Assembly (NCBI GenBank): GCA_046350655.1
Contig: JAXMAB010000005.1
Location: 620,001 to 684,000 of the forward strand
Direction of reading: 5' to 3'
DNA: 64,000 bases
From: JAEUHO01 sp046350655
GTDB lineage: Bacteria > Planctomycetota > PLA2 > JAEUHO01
Every line of letters begins with the position of its first letter. Positions within the stretch are counted from its first letter, which is position 1. Both the position numbers and the translations under genes were made by a program. Below are positions 34,744 to 42,662 of the stretch, one piece after another. Below the pieces are notes generated by a model. It did not search any database, was not told where the DNA came from, and saw nothing but the letters and a program-made list of their open reading frames with translations.

Positions 34744-36726
34744 TCACGACCGGGCGAACATCCCCCGGCGGTAGGCGCGGATCCGGCCGGCGACCGCGGA
34801 CGCGGCCACGGTGGACGGCGAGGCCAGGTACAGCTTCCCCGGGCCCGAGCGTCCCTTGAAGTTGCGGTTGATGGCCGAGACGGTCACCTGCGCCTCGGTG
34901 TCGCTGACGCCCGGGCCGCAGCCGATGCACGCGCCGCACCCGGGGTGGATCACCTCGGCGCCGACCTTCGCGAACAGCTCGAGGTAGCCCTTCTCCTTGG
35001 CGTAGGCCTCGACCTCCTCGGAGCCGAACTGCAGGAAGAAGCGGACGCCCGGGGCGACCTTGAGGCCGGCGGCGGCCGCCTCGGCGAAGACGGCGGCGTA
35101 GGCGTCCACGTCGTCGATCTTGCCCGCGGTGCACGAGCCGCCGTACGCGATGTCGATCTTCACGTCGGGCAGGTCGGCGACGTTGGCGCCGTTCGTCGGG
35201 TCGGAGGGGATGCCGCGGTCGGGGTCGCCCGGCGTCGCGACCATCGGGACGATCGTCGCGAGGTCGATGCGGTGCACGCCGCCGGCGTACGTGGCGCCCG
35301 CGTCGGGCTTCACGAGGCGCGCGCGGAGCTGGTCCTTCGTGAGGTCCTTGCGGCGCTCGGCGATCCACGCGACGGTGACCTCGTCGCCCTCGACGACGCC
35401 GGCCTTCGCGACGCACTCCGTCGCCATGTTCGCGAGGGTCGCGCGCTCGTCCATCGAGAGCGACGCGAGGCCCGGCCCGCCGAACTCCATGACGCGGTCG
35501 AGCGTGTCCTGGCGCTTCGCGTACGTGGCGAGGATGTGGAGGATCACGTCCTTCGCCATGACGCCCGGCGCGAGGCGGCCGACGAGCTCGAAGCGGATCG
35601 ACTCGGGGACCTCGGTGAACGCGAGGCCCGAGTGGACGATCTCGGCGTACTCGGCGGCGCCGACGCCGTAGGCCAGCGCGTTGTTGCCGCCGCCCATGCA
35701 GGTGTGGCTGTCCGTCGCGAGGATCAGGTCGCCCGGCTCGATGAACTGCTCGCGCGCGACCTGGTGGCAGATGCCCGGCGAGACGCCGTCGCGCGCCGAG
35801 TAGTCGCGCACGCCGGTCTTGCGCTGGAACTCGCGCTGCAGGCGGCGCAGGGTCTCGATCTGGTCCGCGAACGGCGCCATGCGCGGCACGCCGGTCGCGT
35901 AGATGAGGTGGTCCTCGAACACGGCGAACTTCGACGGGTTCGCGACGCGGTAGCCCTCGCCGTACTCCTGCGCGAGGAAGTAGTCGACCTGCGCGGTCGT
36001 GAACTCGTGGGAGTAGCCGCCGTCCACGCGCACGACGATGGAGTCGCCGGGCTTGACGAACTTCGAGCCCGCGCCCTCGAGGTGGTTCGCGTAGATCTTC
36101 TCGGCGATGTTCATGGGCCGCGCCGGCGTCTCGCGCGGCGGCAGCTTCACCTTGCCGGCGCGCAGGGCCTTCACGAACGGGAAGAGCCCGCCCGCGCGGA
36201 TCATCAGCTGGCTCACGGGGTCCCAGCCCTTCGTGAACTCGGCGAGCGGGACGGCCTCGCCCTGCTGGAGGCGCGCCAGGATGCCGTGGTCGGCCATCAG
36301 CACGCCCTGGTTGACGTTGTTGCGCGCGTGGATCGGCGCGAACGACGCGGCCACGGCGATGCGGATGCCGGACCACTTCTCGGCCTGCACCGCGGTCTCG
36401 CGCGACGAGCCCGTGCCCTTGCGGTACCCCGAGACGATCACCTCGAAGTTGCCGTCCATGAGCGCGCGCGTCGGGAAGAGGCGCTTGCCCGCGACGATCA
36501 GGCCCGCGTAGGCGTCGAGGGCGAGGTCCTCGGGCTTGTGGCGGAAGCAGACCCACGCGGGCGTCATGGCGTCGGTGTTGACGTCGTCGAGGAGGTCCTC
36601 GACCTTCACGTCGGCCATGGTCAGGTTCAGCGTCCCGGCGAGCTGGGCCCGGATCTTCTCCGGGTCCTTCGTGAGGAAGAGGACGCGCTTGCCGGGGGTG
36701 AGGCGGACGGGGTCGGTGGGGAGCAT
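34744..36726 (-). CDS. Fused LeuD-LeuC-type aconitase-family hydro-lyase
   Basis: The 660-residue protein joins a small-subunit swivel domain (about 20-215; LLDDVNTDAMTP and GSSRETA, compare LeuD GSSREHA) to a large-subunit catalytic domain (about 230-660; NIAEKIYANH start, DSHTCMGGGNNALAYGVGA, GCGACIGCGPG). Three cysteines in DSHTC and CGACIGC would hold a [4Fe-4S] cluster. INRNFKGRSGPGKLYLASPSTVAASAV is LeuC-like. Bacterial LeuC and LeuD are normally separate, and here the order is small-then-large, as in AcnB but without its HEAT-like domain. It may isomerise isopropylmalate or a related hydroxy acid. ATG 36724-36726 lacks a clear ribosome site. It diverges from a LysR gene. Confidence 0.88.
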   Translation of the reverse strand: MLPTDPVRLTPGKRVLFLTKDPEKIRAQLAGTLNLTMADVKVEDLLDDVNTDAMTPAWVCFRHKPEDLALDAYAGLIVAGKRLFPTRALMDGNFEVIVSGYRKGTGSSRETAVQAEKWSGIRIAVAASFAPIHARNNVNQGVLMADHGILARLQQGEAVPLAEFTKGWDPVSQLMIRAGGLFPFVKALRAGKVKLPPRETPARPMNIAEKIYANHLEGAGSKFVKPGDSIVVRVDGGYSHEFTTAQVDYFLAQEYGEGYRVANPSKFAVFEDHLIYATGVPRMAPFADQIETLRRLQREFQRKTGVRDYSARDGVSPGICHQVAREQFIEPGDLILATDSHTCMGGGNNALAYGVGAAEYAEIVHSGLAFTEVPESIRFELVGRLAPGVMAKDVILHILATYAKRQDTLDRVMEFGGPGLASLSMDERATLANMATECVAKAGVVEGDEVTVAWIAERRKDLTKDQLRARLVKPDAGATYAGGVHRIDLATIVPMVATPGDPDRGIPSDPTNGANVADLPDVKIDIAYGGSCTAGKIDDVDAYAAVFAEAAAAGLKVAPGVRFFLQFGSEEVEAYAKEKGYLELFAKVGAEVIHPGCGACIGCGPGVSDTEAQVTVSAINRNFKGRSGPGKLYLASPSTVAASAVAGRIRAYRRGMFARS

Positions 36727-36954
36727 GCGGCCCGCAGTGTACGGAACGACCCCCGACCCGCGACGGGATGGCGCGAGCGCCCGACGACGGACGCGGCCCC
36801 CCGCGATCGCCGGCACGCGGGCCCGCGGCGACCGCCCGACGGTCAAGGCCGCGCGGGGCGTCCGGCACGGCGCCGGACCGCCCTCCGGACGGGCGGAACC
36901 ATCGGAATCGCCGATGGGCTCGCGCGGCGGCCGGGCCTCGCGTACCGTCGGGGC

Positions 36955-37857
36955 ATGACCGACGACCAGCTCCTGACGTTCCTCGAGGTCGCGCGGCTGC
37001 GCAGCGTGACGCGCGCCGCCGACGCGCTCCGCATCGGGCAGCCCACGGCGAGCGAGCGCCTGCGCGCGCTCGAGAAGGAGGTCGGCGCGCCCCTCGTGGC
37101 GCGGCGCGGCCGCGGGATCGTGCTGACGCAGGCCGGGACCGCGTTCCTCCCCCACGCGCAGCGGGCGCGGCAGGTACTCGCGCGCGGCGTCGCGGCCGCG
37201 CGGGCGGCGGGCAGCGGCGCGGGCGGGCGCGTGCGGCTGGCGGCGTCGGTGACCGCGGGGACGTACCTCGTGGCGCCGGCGCTCGTCGCGTTCCGGCAGG
37301 CGCACGCCGGCGTCGCGGTGGAGGTGCGGTCGGCGCACTCGCCCGACGCGCTCGGGCTGCTGCTCGACGACGACGTCGACCTCGCGCTGTCGAGCGGGCC
37401 GCTCCTGCACCCGCAGGTGGCCCGCGTCGCGCGGGGCACGGGGCCGCTCGTGCTGGTGGCGCGGGCGGGCGGGCCGTGGGCGAAGGCGCGGCGGATGACG
37501 GCGGCGCGGCTGCGCGAGGCGCCGCTGCTCGTGGGGCAATGGGGCCCGGCGTACCGGCGGTTCCTCGAGGACGTCCGCGGCGAGGGCCTCGTCCCGCCGC
37601 GGTGGATCGAGGTGAGCCCGGTGGACCTCGTGAAGGCGATGCTGAAGGCCGACGCGGGCGTGGCGGTCCTGCCGGCGGTCGCGGTGCGCGAGGAGCTCGA
37701 CCGCGGCACGTTCGTGGAGCTGACCTACGAGGACGGCCGGCTGCCGGGATGGTCGGTCGTGTTGTCGCGGCGGGCCGACGTGCCGCTCGACGGGCCCGTC
37801 GCCGCGCTGGCGACCGTCCTCACCACGTCCGTCGAGGGCCTCTCGAAGGGCGCCTGA
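36955..37857 (+). CDS. LysR family transcriptional regulator
   Basis: The 300-residue protein has an N-terminal winged helix-turn-helix (MTDDQLLTFLEVARLRSVTRAADALRIGQPTASERLRALEKEVG) and a C-terminal LysR substrate-binding domain (about 90-295). It is divergent from the LeuD-LeuC gene across a 228-nt region (36727-36954), the classic arrangement in which a LysR protein controls its neighbour with a pathway intermediate as co-inducer. No unmistakable T-N11-A operator was picked out by eye. ATG at 36955. Confidence 0.9.
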   Translation: MTDDQLLTFLEVARLRSVTRAADALRIGQPTASERLRALEKEVGAPLVARRGRGIVLTQAGTAFLPHAQRARQVLARGVAAARAAGSGAGGRVRLAASVTAGTYLVAPALVAFRQAHAGVAVEVRSAHSPDALGLLLDDDVDLALSSGPLLHPQVARVARGTGPLVLVARAGGPWAKARRMTAARLREAPLLVGQWGPAYRRFLEDVRGEGLVPPRWIEVSPVDLVKAMLKADAGVAVLPAVAVREELDRGTFVELTYEDGRLPGWSVVLSRRADVPLDGPVAALATVLTTSVEGLSKGA

Positions 37858-37870
37858 GCCCCTCCCCCGT

Positions 37871-37912
37871 GCCGGTTCCGCCTTTCGGTGCCGGTCCCAA
37901 CATGGCGGAACC
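37871..37912 (+). repeat. Palindromic repeat, GGTTCCGCC family, copy 1
   Basis: The arm GGTTCCGCC and its complement GGCGGAACC flank a core TTTCGGTGCCGGTCCCAACA. The same element occurs at 38466-38505 and, with one arm change, at 38601-38641. The core GTGCCGGTC resembles that of the RAYT-linked palindromes. It lies between convergent genes. Confidence 0.85.
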
Positions 37913-37929
37913 ACGCGCCGTCCCCCTGG

Positions 37930-38451
37930 TCAGCGGGGGTCGAAGTCGAACAGGGCGCGGCGCAGGGGCCACCAGAAGGGATCCGCGCCCGTCGCGCGGC
38001 GCTCCGCGTCGGCCGCCTCGAGGGACCATCCGGACGCCACGCGTCGGTAGGCGGCGACGACGAGGCCCGTGCGGTCCATGCCGTGCTGGCAGTGGACGAG
38101 CACCGGGCGGCGCGCCGGGTCGCGCAGCACCTCGAGCGCGGCCGTGAGGGCCGACGGATCGGCCTTCCACGCCACCATCGGCACCTCGACGAGGGCGAGG
38201 CCCGTGCCCGCGACGAGGTCGCGGTCGCTGCACTCCGCACGGAGGTTGAGGACGGTGCGGACGCCGAGCCGTTCCGCCGACGCGAGGCCCGCTGCGCTGG
38301 GCTGCGCCGAGCGCCACACGCCGTCGTCCACGCGCGCGAGGTTCGGCAGGCCCTCGGCTTCGACGGCGCCGGGGCGGTCGGGCCTCGGCCCGTGCGCGCA
38401 TCCCGCGCCCCCGAGCGAAAGCACGACGGCGCACGGGACGATCCATCGCAT
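37930..38451 (-). CDS. Exported dual-specificity/tyrosine phosphatase-like lipoprotein
   Basis: The 173-residue protein has a lipoprotein signal (MRWIVPCAVVLSLGGAGC, lipobox GAGC) and a DSP-type phosphatase domain. The P-loop reads VHCQHGMDRTG (Cx5R, about residue 119), with FRSAQPSAAGL-like sequence (VWRSAQPSAAGLASAERLGVRTVLNLR) near the N terminus, as in periplasmic DSPs. A general acid Asp could lie in the preceding loop. It should remove phosphate from proteins or small molecules in the periplasm. The DNA for PSAAGLASAE contains an exact iterated 10-mer (38282). Confidence 0.85.
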   Translation of the reverse strand: MRWIVPCAVVLSLGGAGCAHGPRPDRPGAVEAEGLPNLARVDDGVWRSAQPSAAGLASAERLGVRTVLNLRAECSDRDLVAGTGLALVEVPMVAWKADPSALTAALEVLRDPARRPVLVHCQHGMDRTGLVVAAYRRVASGWSLEAADAERRATGADPFWWPLRRALFDFDPR

Positions 38452-38465
38452 CGACCGAGCCTACC

Positions 38466-38641
38466 GCGGTTCCGCCCTTCGGTGCCGGTCCCAGTTTGGC
38501 GGAACCCGCCAATAAGCGCCGGTCGTTGATTGGCGGATCGATGATCGGCCGGTCGATCCGCCAATACGTGCCGGTCGATGATTGGCGGATCGCCCCCGTG
38601 CCGGTTCCGCCCTTCGGTGCCGGTCCCAGAGTGGAGGAACC
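38466..38641. repeat. Cluster of four palindromic repeats (two families interleaved)
   Basis: Two GGTTCCGCC-family copies (38466-38505 and 38601-38641) flank two RAYT-type palindromes. The first, 38506-38540, runs from CCGCCAATA to TGATTGGCGG; the second, 38555-38592, runs from GATCCGCCAATA to ATTGGCGGATCG. Both carry the GCCGGTCG core in the plus orientation. The cluster fills the gap between the phosphatase gene start and the DUF433 gene. Confidence 0.9.
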
Positions 38642-38718
38642 ACGCGCCGCCCCCCGGACCCGGGAGGCGGCCGGCGGATTCCGCGTGACCGGCGGCCCGC
38701 GCCGCGCGACGAATCATC

Positions 38719-38958
38719 GTGGCAACCGCCATGCCCCTCCCGCCGGCCCTGCTCACCAAGTCCCCCGATGTCCTGCACGGGCAGGTCGTCTTCGCGGGGA
38801 CCCGGGTGCCCCTCGCCGCGCTCCTCGAGTACCTCGAGGGAGGAGCCTCCCTGGAGGCGTTCCTCGACGACTTCCCCTCCGTGAGCCGCGAACACGCGGT
38901 CGCGGTGCTGGAACTCGCCCGGGACGCGCTGGCGGCCGGTGCGCGTCCTCCTCGATGA
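38719..38958 (+). CDS. DUF433 domain, antitoxin-like protein
   Basis: The 79-residue protein matches the DUF433 pattern: SPDVLHGQVVFAGTRVPLAALLEYLEGGASLEAFLDDFPSVS, followed by a helix with EHAVAVLELARDAL. DUF433 proteins are winged-helix antitoxin candidates usually encoded just before a DUF5615 (PIN-like) toxin. Start may be GTG 38719 or ATG 38731. A toxin start overlaps its 3' end but does not continue (see 38939). It probably no longer has a partner. Confidence 0.8.
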   Translation: MATAMPLPPALLTKSPDVLHGQVVFAGTRVPLAALLEYLEGGASLEAFLDDFPSVSREHAVAVLELARDALAAGARPPR

Positions 38959-38990
38959 GTGCGTGCCGCCGGCCCCGCGTCGGGTCCGGA
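38939..38990 (+). pseudogene. Remnant of a DUF5615 PIN-like toxin
   Basis: GTG at 38939, overlapping the DUF433 stop by 20 nt, begins VRVLLDECVPPAPRR, which is the usual start of DUF5615 toxins (xRxLLDExxP with the first active-site Asp). After about 15 codons the similarity stops and the thiolase gene end lies at 39050, so only the first strand and helix survive. The frame continues open but is a shadow of thiolase. Confidence 0.55.
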
Positions 38991-39049
38991 AACGACGACG
39001 GGCGGCGCGTGGGCGCCGCCCGTCGGAGAGGAACGCAGGCGAAGGCGCG

Positions 39050-40273
39050 TTACGCCTTCGGGTTCTTCAGCAGCACCGCGATGCCCTGGCCGCCGCCGAT
39101 GCAGGCCGACGCGATGCCGTACTTGGCGCCGCGCGCGGCGAGCTCGCGGGCCAGCGTGAGGATCAGGCGCGTGCCCGTGGCGCCCAGCGGGTGCCCGAGC
39201 GCGATCGCGCCGCCGTTCACGTTGACCTTGTTGCGGTCGAGGCCGAGCAGCTTCTCGCAGCCGAGGTACTGGGCCGAGAACGCCTCGTTGATCTCGAAGA
39301 GGTCGACGTCCTCGACGCGGATCCCGGCGCGCTTGCACACGCCCTGGATCGCGGGCACCGGGCCGATGCCCATCACGCGCGGCGGCACGCCCGCGACGTC
39401 CCAGTCCACGATCTCGGCGAGGCGCGGGTAGCCCTTGGCGTCGGCCTGCGCGCGCGTCGTCACGACCACCGCCGCCGCGCCGTCCACGATGCCCGACGCG
39501 TTGCCGGCCGTCACCGTGCCGTCCTTGCCGAACGCCGGCTTGAGCGACGCGAGGCCCTCGAGGGTCGTCTCGGGCTTGATGTGGTCGTCGGTCGTCACCG
39601 TGTCGACGACCTTGTCGCCGCGCTTGATCGGCACCGGCGCGATCTCCTCGGCGAACTTGCCGGCCTTCACGGCCGCGGCGCCGAGCTGGTGGCTGCGCAG
39701 CGCGTACTCGTCCTGCGCCTGGCGCGTGATGCCGTAGTCCTTCGCGACGTTCTCGGCCGTCTGCGCCATGAAGAAGCCGCAGTACGGGTCGAGCAGGGCC
39801 GCGAACAGGAGGTCCTCGCCCTTCATGTCCTGGCCGAGGCGGAACCCGTCGCGCGCGCCGCGGATCACGAACGGCACCTGCGACATGTTCTCCATGCCGC
39901 CGCAGAGCGTCGTCTTCGCGCGGCCGAACAGGATCTGCTCGGCGCCCGACACCACCGCCTGCAGGCCCGACCCGCAGATGCGGTTGACCGTCAGCGCCGG
40001 GACCGTGTCCGGGCAGCCGGCCTTGAGCGCCACGTGCCGCGCGCCGTACAGCGCGTCGCTGCTCGACTGCGTCGCGTTGCCGACGAACGCCTGGTCCACG
40101 TCCTTCGGGTCGACCTTGCCGCGCTCGAGGGCGGCCCTCGCCGCGTGCGCGCACAGGTCGATCGCCGTGACGTCCTTCAGGCGGCCGTACCCCTTCGTGC
40201 CGGAGTACTCCGCCATGGGCGTCCGCGCGCCCGAGACGATCGTCAGCGTGTTGCCGTCCTTGGACACCGCCAT
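39050..40273 (-). CDS. Acetyl-CoA acetyltransferase (thiolase)
   Basis: The 407-residue thiolase should catalyse the reversible condensation of acetyl-CoA or the thiolytic last step of beta-oxidation. The acylation cysteine is in TVNRICGSGLQAV, and the C-terminal His and Cys are in GGAIALGHPLGATG and SACIGGGQG. CGGMENMSQVPF and NEAFSAQ are also family motifs. It follows the esterase-like gene by 40 nt on the same strand and belongs with the enoyl-CoA hydratase and 3-hydroxyacyl-CoA dehydrogenase genes further upstream. ATG 40271-40273. Confidence 0.95.
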   Translation of the reverse strand: MAVSKDGNTLTIVSGARTPMAEYSGTKGYGRLKDVTAIDLCAHAARAALERGKVDPKDVDQAFVGNATQSSSDALYGARHVALKAGCPDTVPALTVNRICGSGLQAVVSGAEQILFGRAKTTLCGGMENMSQVPFVIRGARDGFRLGQDMKGEDLLFAALLDPYCGFFMAQTAENVAKDYGITRQAQDEYALRSHQLGAAAVKAGKFAEEIAPVPIKRGDKVVDTVTTDDHIKPETTLEGLASLKPAFGKDGTVTAGNASGIVDGAAAVVVTTRAQADAKGYPRLAEIVDWDVAGVPPRVMGIGPVPAIQGVCKRAGIRVEDVDLFEINEAFSAQYLGCEKLLGLDRNKVNVNGGAIALGHPLGATGTRLILTLARELAARGAKYGIASACIGGGQGIAVLLKNPKA

Positions 40274-40313
40274 CGCCGGATCTCCCGGCCGGCGGTCCGT
40301 GGGGCCCCGGGCC

Positions 40314-41567
40314 CTACTTCGCGCCGACCTTGGGTTCGAGTTCGGTCACCTTCGCGGCGGCCTCGTCCTTCTTCTCGAAGAGCGCGAGGGCCGCCGCCTT
40401 GCGGTAGAGCGCCAGGGCCTGGGCGAGATCGCCCTTGGCCTCGGCGGCCGCCGCCTTCTCCATGTACGCCGACCCCGCGGCCTCTGCCTCCTTCTTCTTC
40501 ACCGCTTCCTGGACCGCCGGGAGCTTCAGGAGGGCCGCCAAGGCCTTCTTCCCCTCGTCCTCGAGGCCCTTCACGCCCTTCAGCGACTTCAGCGCGGCCT
40601 CCGCCTTCTCGACGGCCGCCAGGGGGTCCGTCTCGGCCGCCTTCCCCGCCGCCTCGAACAGGGCCTTCGCCGCCGAGACCATCGCGGTCTGGATCGCGGC
40701 CGCCTTCTGCTCGAACGCGGGATACGGCGACTTCTTGAGCTCCGCCGCCAGCTCGCCGAGCGCCTTCGCCGCCCCCGCGAAATCGCCCGCCGCGAGCGCC
40801 TTCTCCGCCGCGTCGGCCTTCTCCTGCCACGGCCCGACCGGGGTGACCCCGTCGACCCAGTCCGCCAGCGTCGCGAGGTCGGGCGTCGGCATCGCCTGGT
40901 CCCAGCCCGCCTTCTCCACCACCTTCAGGTCGACCTTCGCCGCCTCGAGGTAGGCCTTGTCCGCGTTCAGCATCGGCGCGGTGAAGTACGTGTCCTTCGA
41001 CCCGCGGAAGATCAGCGCCTTCTTCCCCGCGAGCGACTTCAACGACCCGCGGTTCTCGTCGCGGATCTCGCCGCTGAACGACGCCACCGCCGCGAACAGC
41101 TTCGGGAACTTCGTCGCGAGGTTCCACGCCATGCACCCGCCGGCGTTGTGGCCCACGAGCACCACGCGCCGGTCGTCGATCTTGTAGACGCTCATCACGC
41201 GCTTGAGCGCGTCCGCCAACGGCCCCGCCGACGTCTCGTTGTCGTACACCGGCGACTTCGGCCCCGCGATGATCCACCCGCGCTTCAGCAGCACCTCCGC
41301 CCACGGCGCCATGAAGATCTCGGGCTTGCTGTTCGCCGCGTCGTCCGACAGCGAGTGCAGCAGGAACATCAGCGGATAGAACTTCTTCGGGTCGTAGTCC
41401 GCCGGGACCGCCATGTGGATGTACTCGGTCGGCGGCGTCGCGGAGAGCTGCGAGAAGCCCGTCTTCGGCTTCGGGAGCTCCTTCTCCTTCGCGTCCTTCG
41501 CGAACGCCGCGGGCGCGGCGACGGCGAGGGACAGGGCGAGGACGGCGAGCGGGCGGCGCAGGTTCAT
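40314..41567 (-). CDS. Exported alpha/beta-hydrolase-fold protein lacking the nucleophilic serine
   Basis: The 417-residue protein has a signal peptide (MNLRRPLAVLALSLAVAAPAAFA) and an esterase/PHB-depolymerase-like domain (about 40-250; PLMFLLHSLSDD, VVLVGHNAGGCMAW, KKALIFRGSKDTYF). The nucleophile elbow GxSxG reads GHNAG, with Asn141 where Ser is expected, so hydrolase activity is doubtful; a Ser-to-Asn change is directly visible in the codon AAC. The C-terminal ~170 residues are an Ala/Lys-rich helical region with TPR-like character. It sits between acyl-CoA genes. GGAG upstream of ATG 41565-41567 supports the start. Confidence 0.75.
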   Translation of the reverse strand: MNLRRPLAVLALSLAVAAPAAFAKDAKEKELPKPKTGFSQLSATPPTEYIHMAVPADYDPKKFYPLMFLLHSLSDDAANSKPEIFMAPWAEVLLKRGWIIAGPKSPVYDNETSAGPLADALKRVMSVYKIDDRRVVLVGHNAGGCMAWNLATKFPKLFAAVASFSGEIRDENRGSLKSLAGKKALIFRGSKDTYFTAPMLNADKAYLEAAKVDLKVVEKAGWDQAMPTPDLATLADWVDGVTPVGPWQEKADAAEKALAAGDFAGAAKALGELAAELKKSPYPAFEQKAAAIQTAMVSAAKALFEAAGKAAETDPLAAVEKAEAALKSLKGVKGLEDEGKKALAALLKLPAVQEAVKKKEAEAAGSAYMEKAAAAEAKGDLAQALALYRKAAALALFEKKDEAAAKVTELEPKVGAK

Positions 41568-41783
41568 GGCGGGCTCCGCCTCCATGGAATCACAACGGAG
41601 GGCACCCGGGGAGACGCTTCGACCCTCCCCCGCCCCTCCCCACGTCCCGTCGTCGCACCCCACGCTCCGGGCGGCACTCGGGGGAGCGGGACGCGAGGCC
41701 CGCGCGGGGGCGGCCGCGGCCCCCCGCGGGCGCGCACCGGCCGCGGGCCCACCGCGCGACCACGGGCGGCCCCGGGAAACGAA

Positions 41784-41818
41784 GAGGCCCGGCCGGTCCT
41801 GCGAACCGGCCGGGCCTC
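41784..41818 (-). terminator. Rho-independent-type terminator after the enoyl-CoA hydratase gene
   Basis: A perfect 14-bp stem (GAGGCCCGGCCGGT and its complement) encloses a 7-nt loop. On the minus strand it is followed by TTCGTTTCC, a short T-rich stretch. It lies 38 nt past the stop of the hydratase gene (41856), so it would end the dehydrogenase-hydratase transcript before the esterase-like gene. One arm overlaps an exact iterated 10-mer (41811). Confidence 0.7.
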
Positions 41819-41855
41819 GCGGTCCCGGGACAGGGGTTGGTCCCCCGTCGTGGGC

Positions 41856-42638
41856 TCAGGCGCCCTTGTAGGTCGGCTTGCGCTTCTCGAGGAAGGCGTT
41901 GAGCCCCTCGCGCATGTCGGCCGTGGACGACACGATCCCGAACAGATCACATTCGATGCGGAGGCCTTCCTCCTGCGAGGTCGAGGTGCCGCGCAGCACC
42001 GACTCGAGCGCCATCGCGAGGGCCAGGGGCCCGCGCGTGAGGAGGTGCGTCGCGACCGCGCGCACCTTCGCCTGGAACTCGGCGGGCTCGAAGACGTCGT
42101 TGACGAGGCCCCACGTCTTCGCGGTGGCCGCGTCGACGGAGTTGCCCGTCATGATCATCTCGAGGGCGCGGCCGCGGCCGACGATCCGCGGGAGGCGCTG
42201 CGTGCCGCCGTAGCCCGGGATGATGGCGAGGCCGCACTCGGGCAGGCCGACCTTGGCGTTCGCGGCGGCGTAGCGGAGGTGGCACGCGAGCGCGAGCTCG
42301 AGGCCGCCGCCGAACGCGTAGCCGTTGATCGCCGCGAGGACGGGCTTGCCGAGCGTCTCGATCAGGTTCAGGACCGCCTGGCCGCGGAGCGACTTCTCCT
42401 TGCCGCCGATGACGGTCTGCTTGGCGAGCTCGCCGATGTCGGCGCCGGCCACGAAGGCCTTCTCGCCGGCGCCGGTGAGGATCACGACGCCCACGGCCGG
42501 GTCGGCCTTCGCCGCGGCCATCGCCGCGCCGATGTCGGCCATCACCGCGTCGTTGAGCGCGTTCAGCTTGTCGGGGCGGTTGACCGTGACCGTCGCGATG
42601 CGGTCGGCCACGGCGTACGTGACGAACTGGAGGTTCAT
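41856..42638 (-). CDS. Enoyl-CoA hydratase/isomerase family protein
   Basis: The 260-residue crotonase-fold enzyme should hydrate 2-enoyl-CoA in beta-oxidation or butanoate metabolism. Oxyanion-hole regions are AFVAGADIGEL and NGYAFGGGLELALAC; the two catalytic glutamates are at the usual places in LELALACHLRYA... and PECGLAIIPGYGGTQRL. Length is standard. It follows the 3-hydroxyacyl-CoA dehydrogenase gene by 24 nt and is followed by a strong terminator. ATG 42636-42638. Confidence 0.95.
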   Translation of the reverse strand: MNLQFVTYAVADRIATVTVNRPDKLNALNDAVMADIGAAMAAAKADPAVGVVILTGAGEKAFVAGADIGELAKQTVIGGKEKSLRGQAVLNLIETLGKPVLAAINGYAFGGGLELALACHLRYAAANAKVGLPECGLAIIPGYGGTQRLPRIVGRGRALEMIMTGNSVDAATAKTWGLVNDVFEPAEFQAKVRAVATHLLTRGPLALAMALESVLRGTSTSQEEGLRIECDLFGIVSSTADMREGLNAFLEKRKPTYKGA

Positions 42639-42662
42639 CGGCAGGGCCCTCGGGTGGCGCGG

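Noticed and set aside
32336..36868. A 1510-codon minus-strand open frame and an 1833-codon plus-strand frame (32356-37857)
   Set aside because: Both run across the kinase and LeuD-LeuC genes out of frame and translate to Arg-rich low-complexity sequence; only the last part of the plus frame (the LysR protein) is real.
38990..40738. Continuation of the toxin-start frame to 40738
   Set aside because: Beyond about 38990 the sequence is antisense to thiolase and translates to Arg/Ala-rich shadow sequence.
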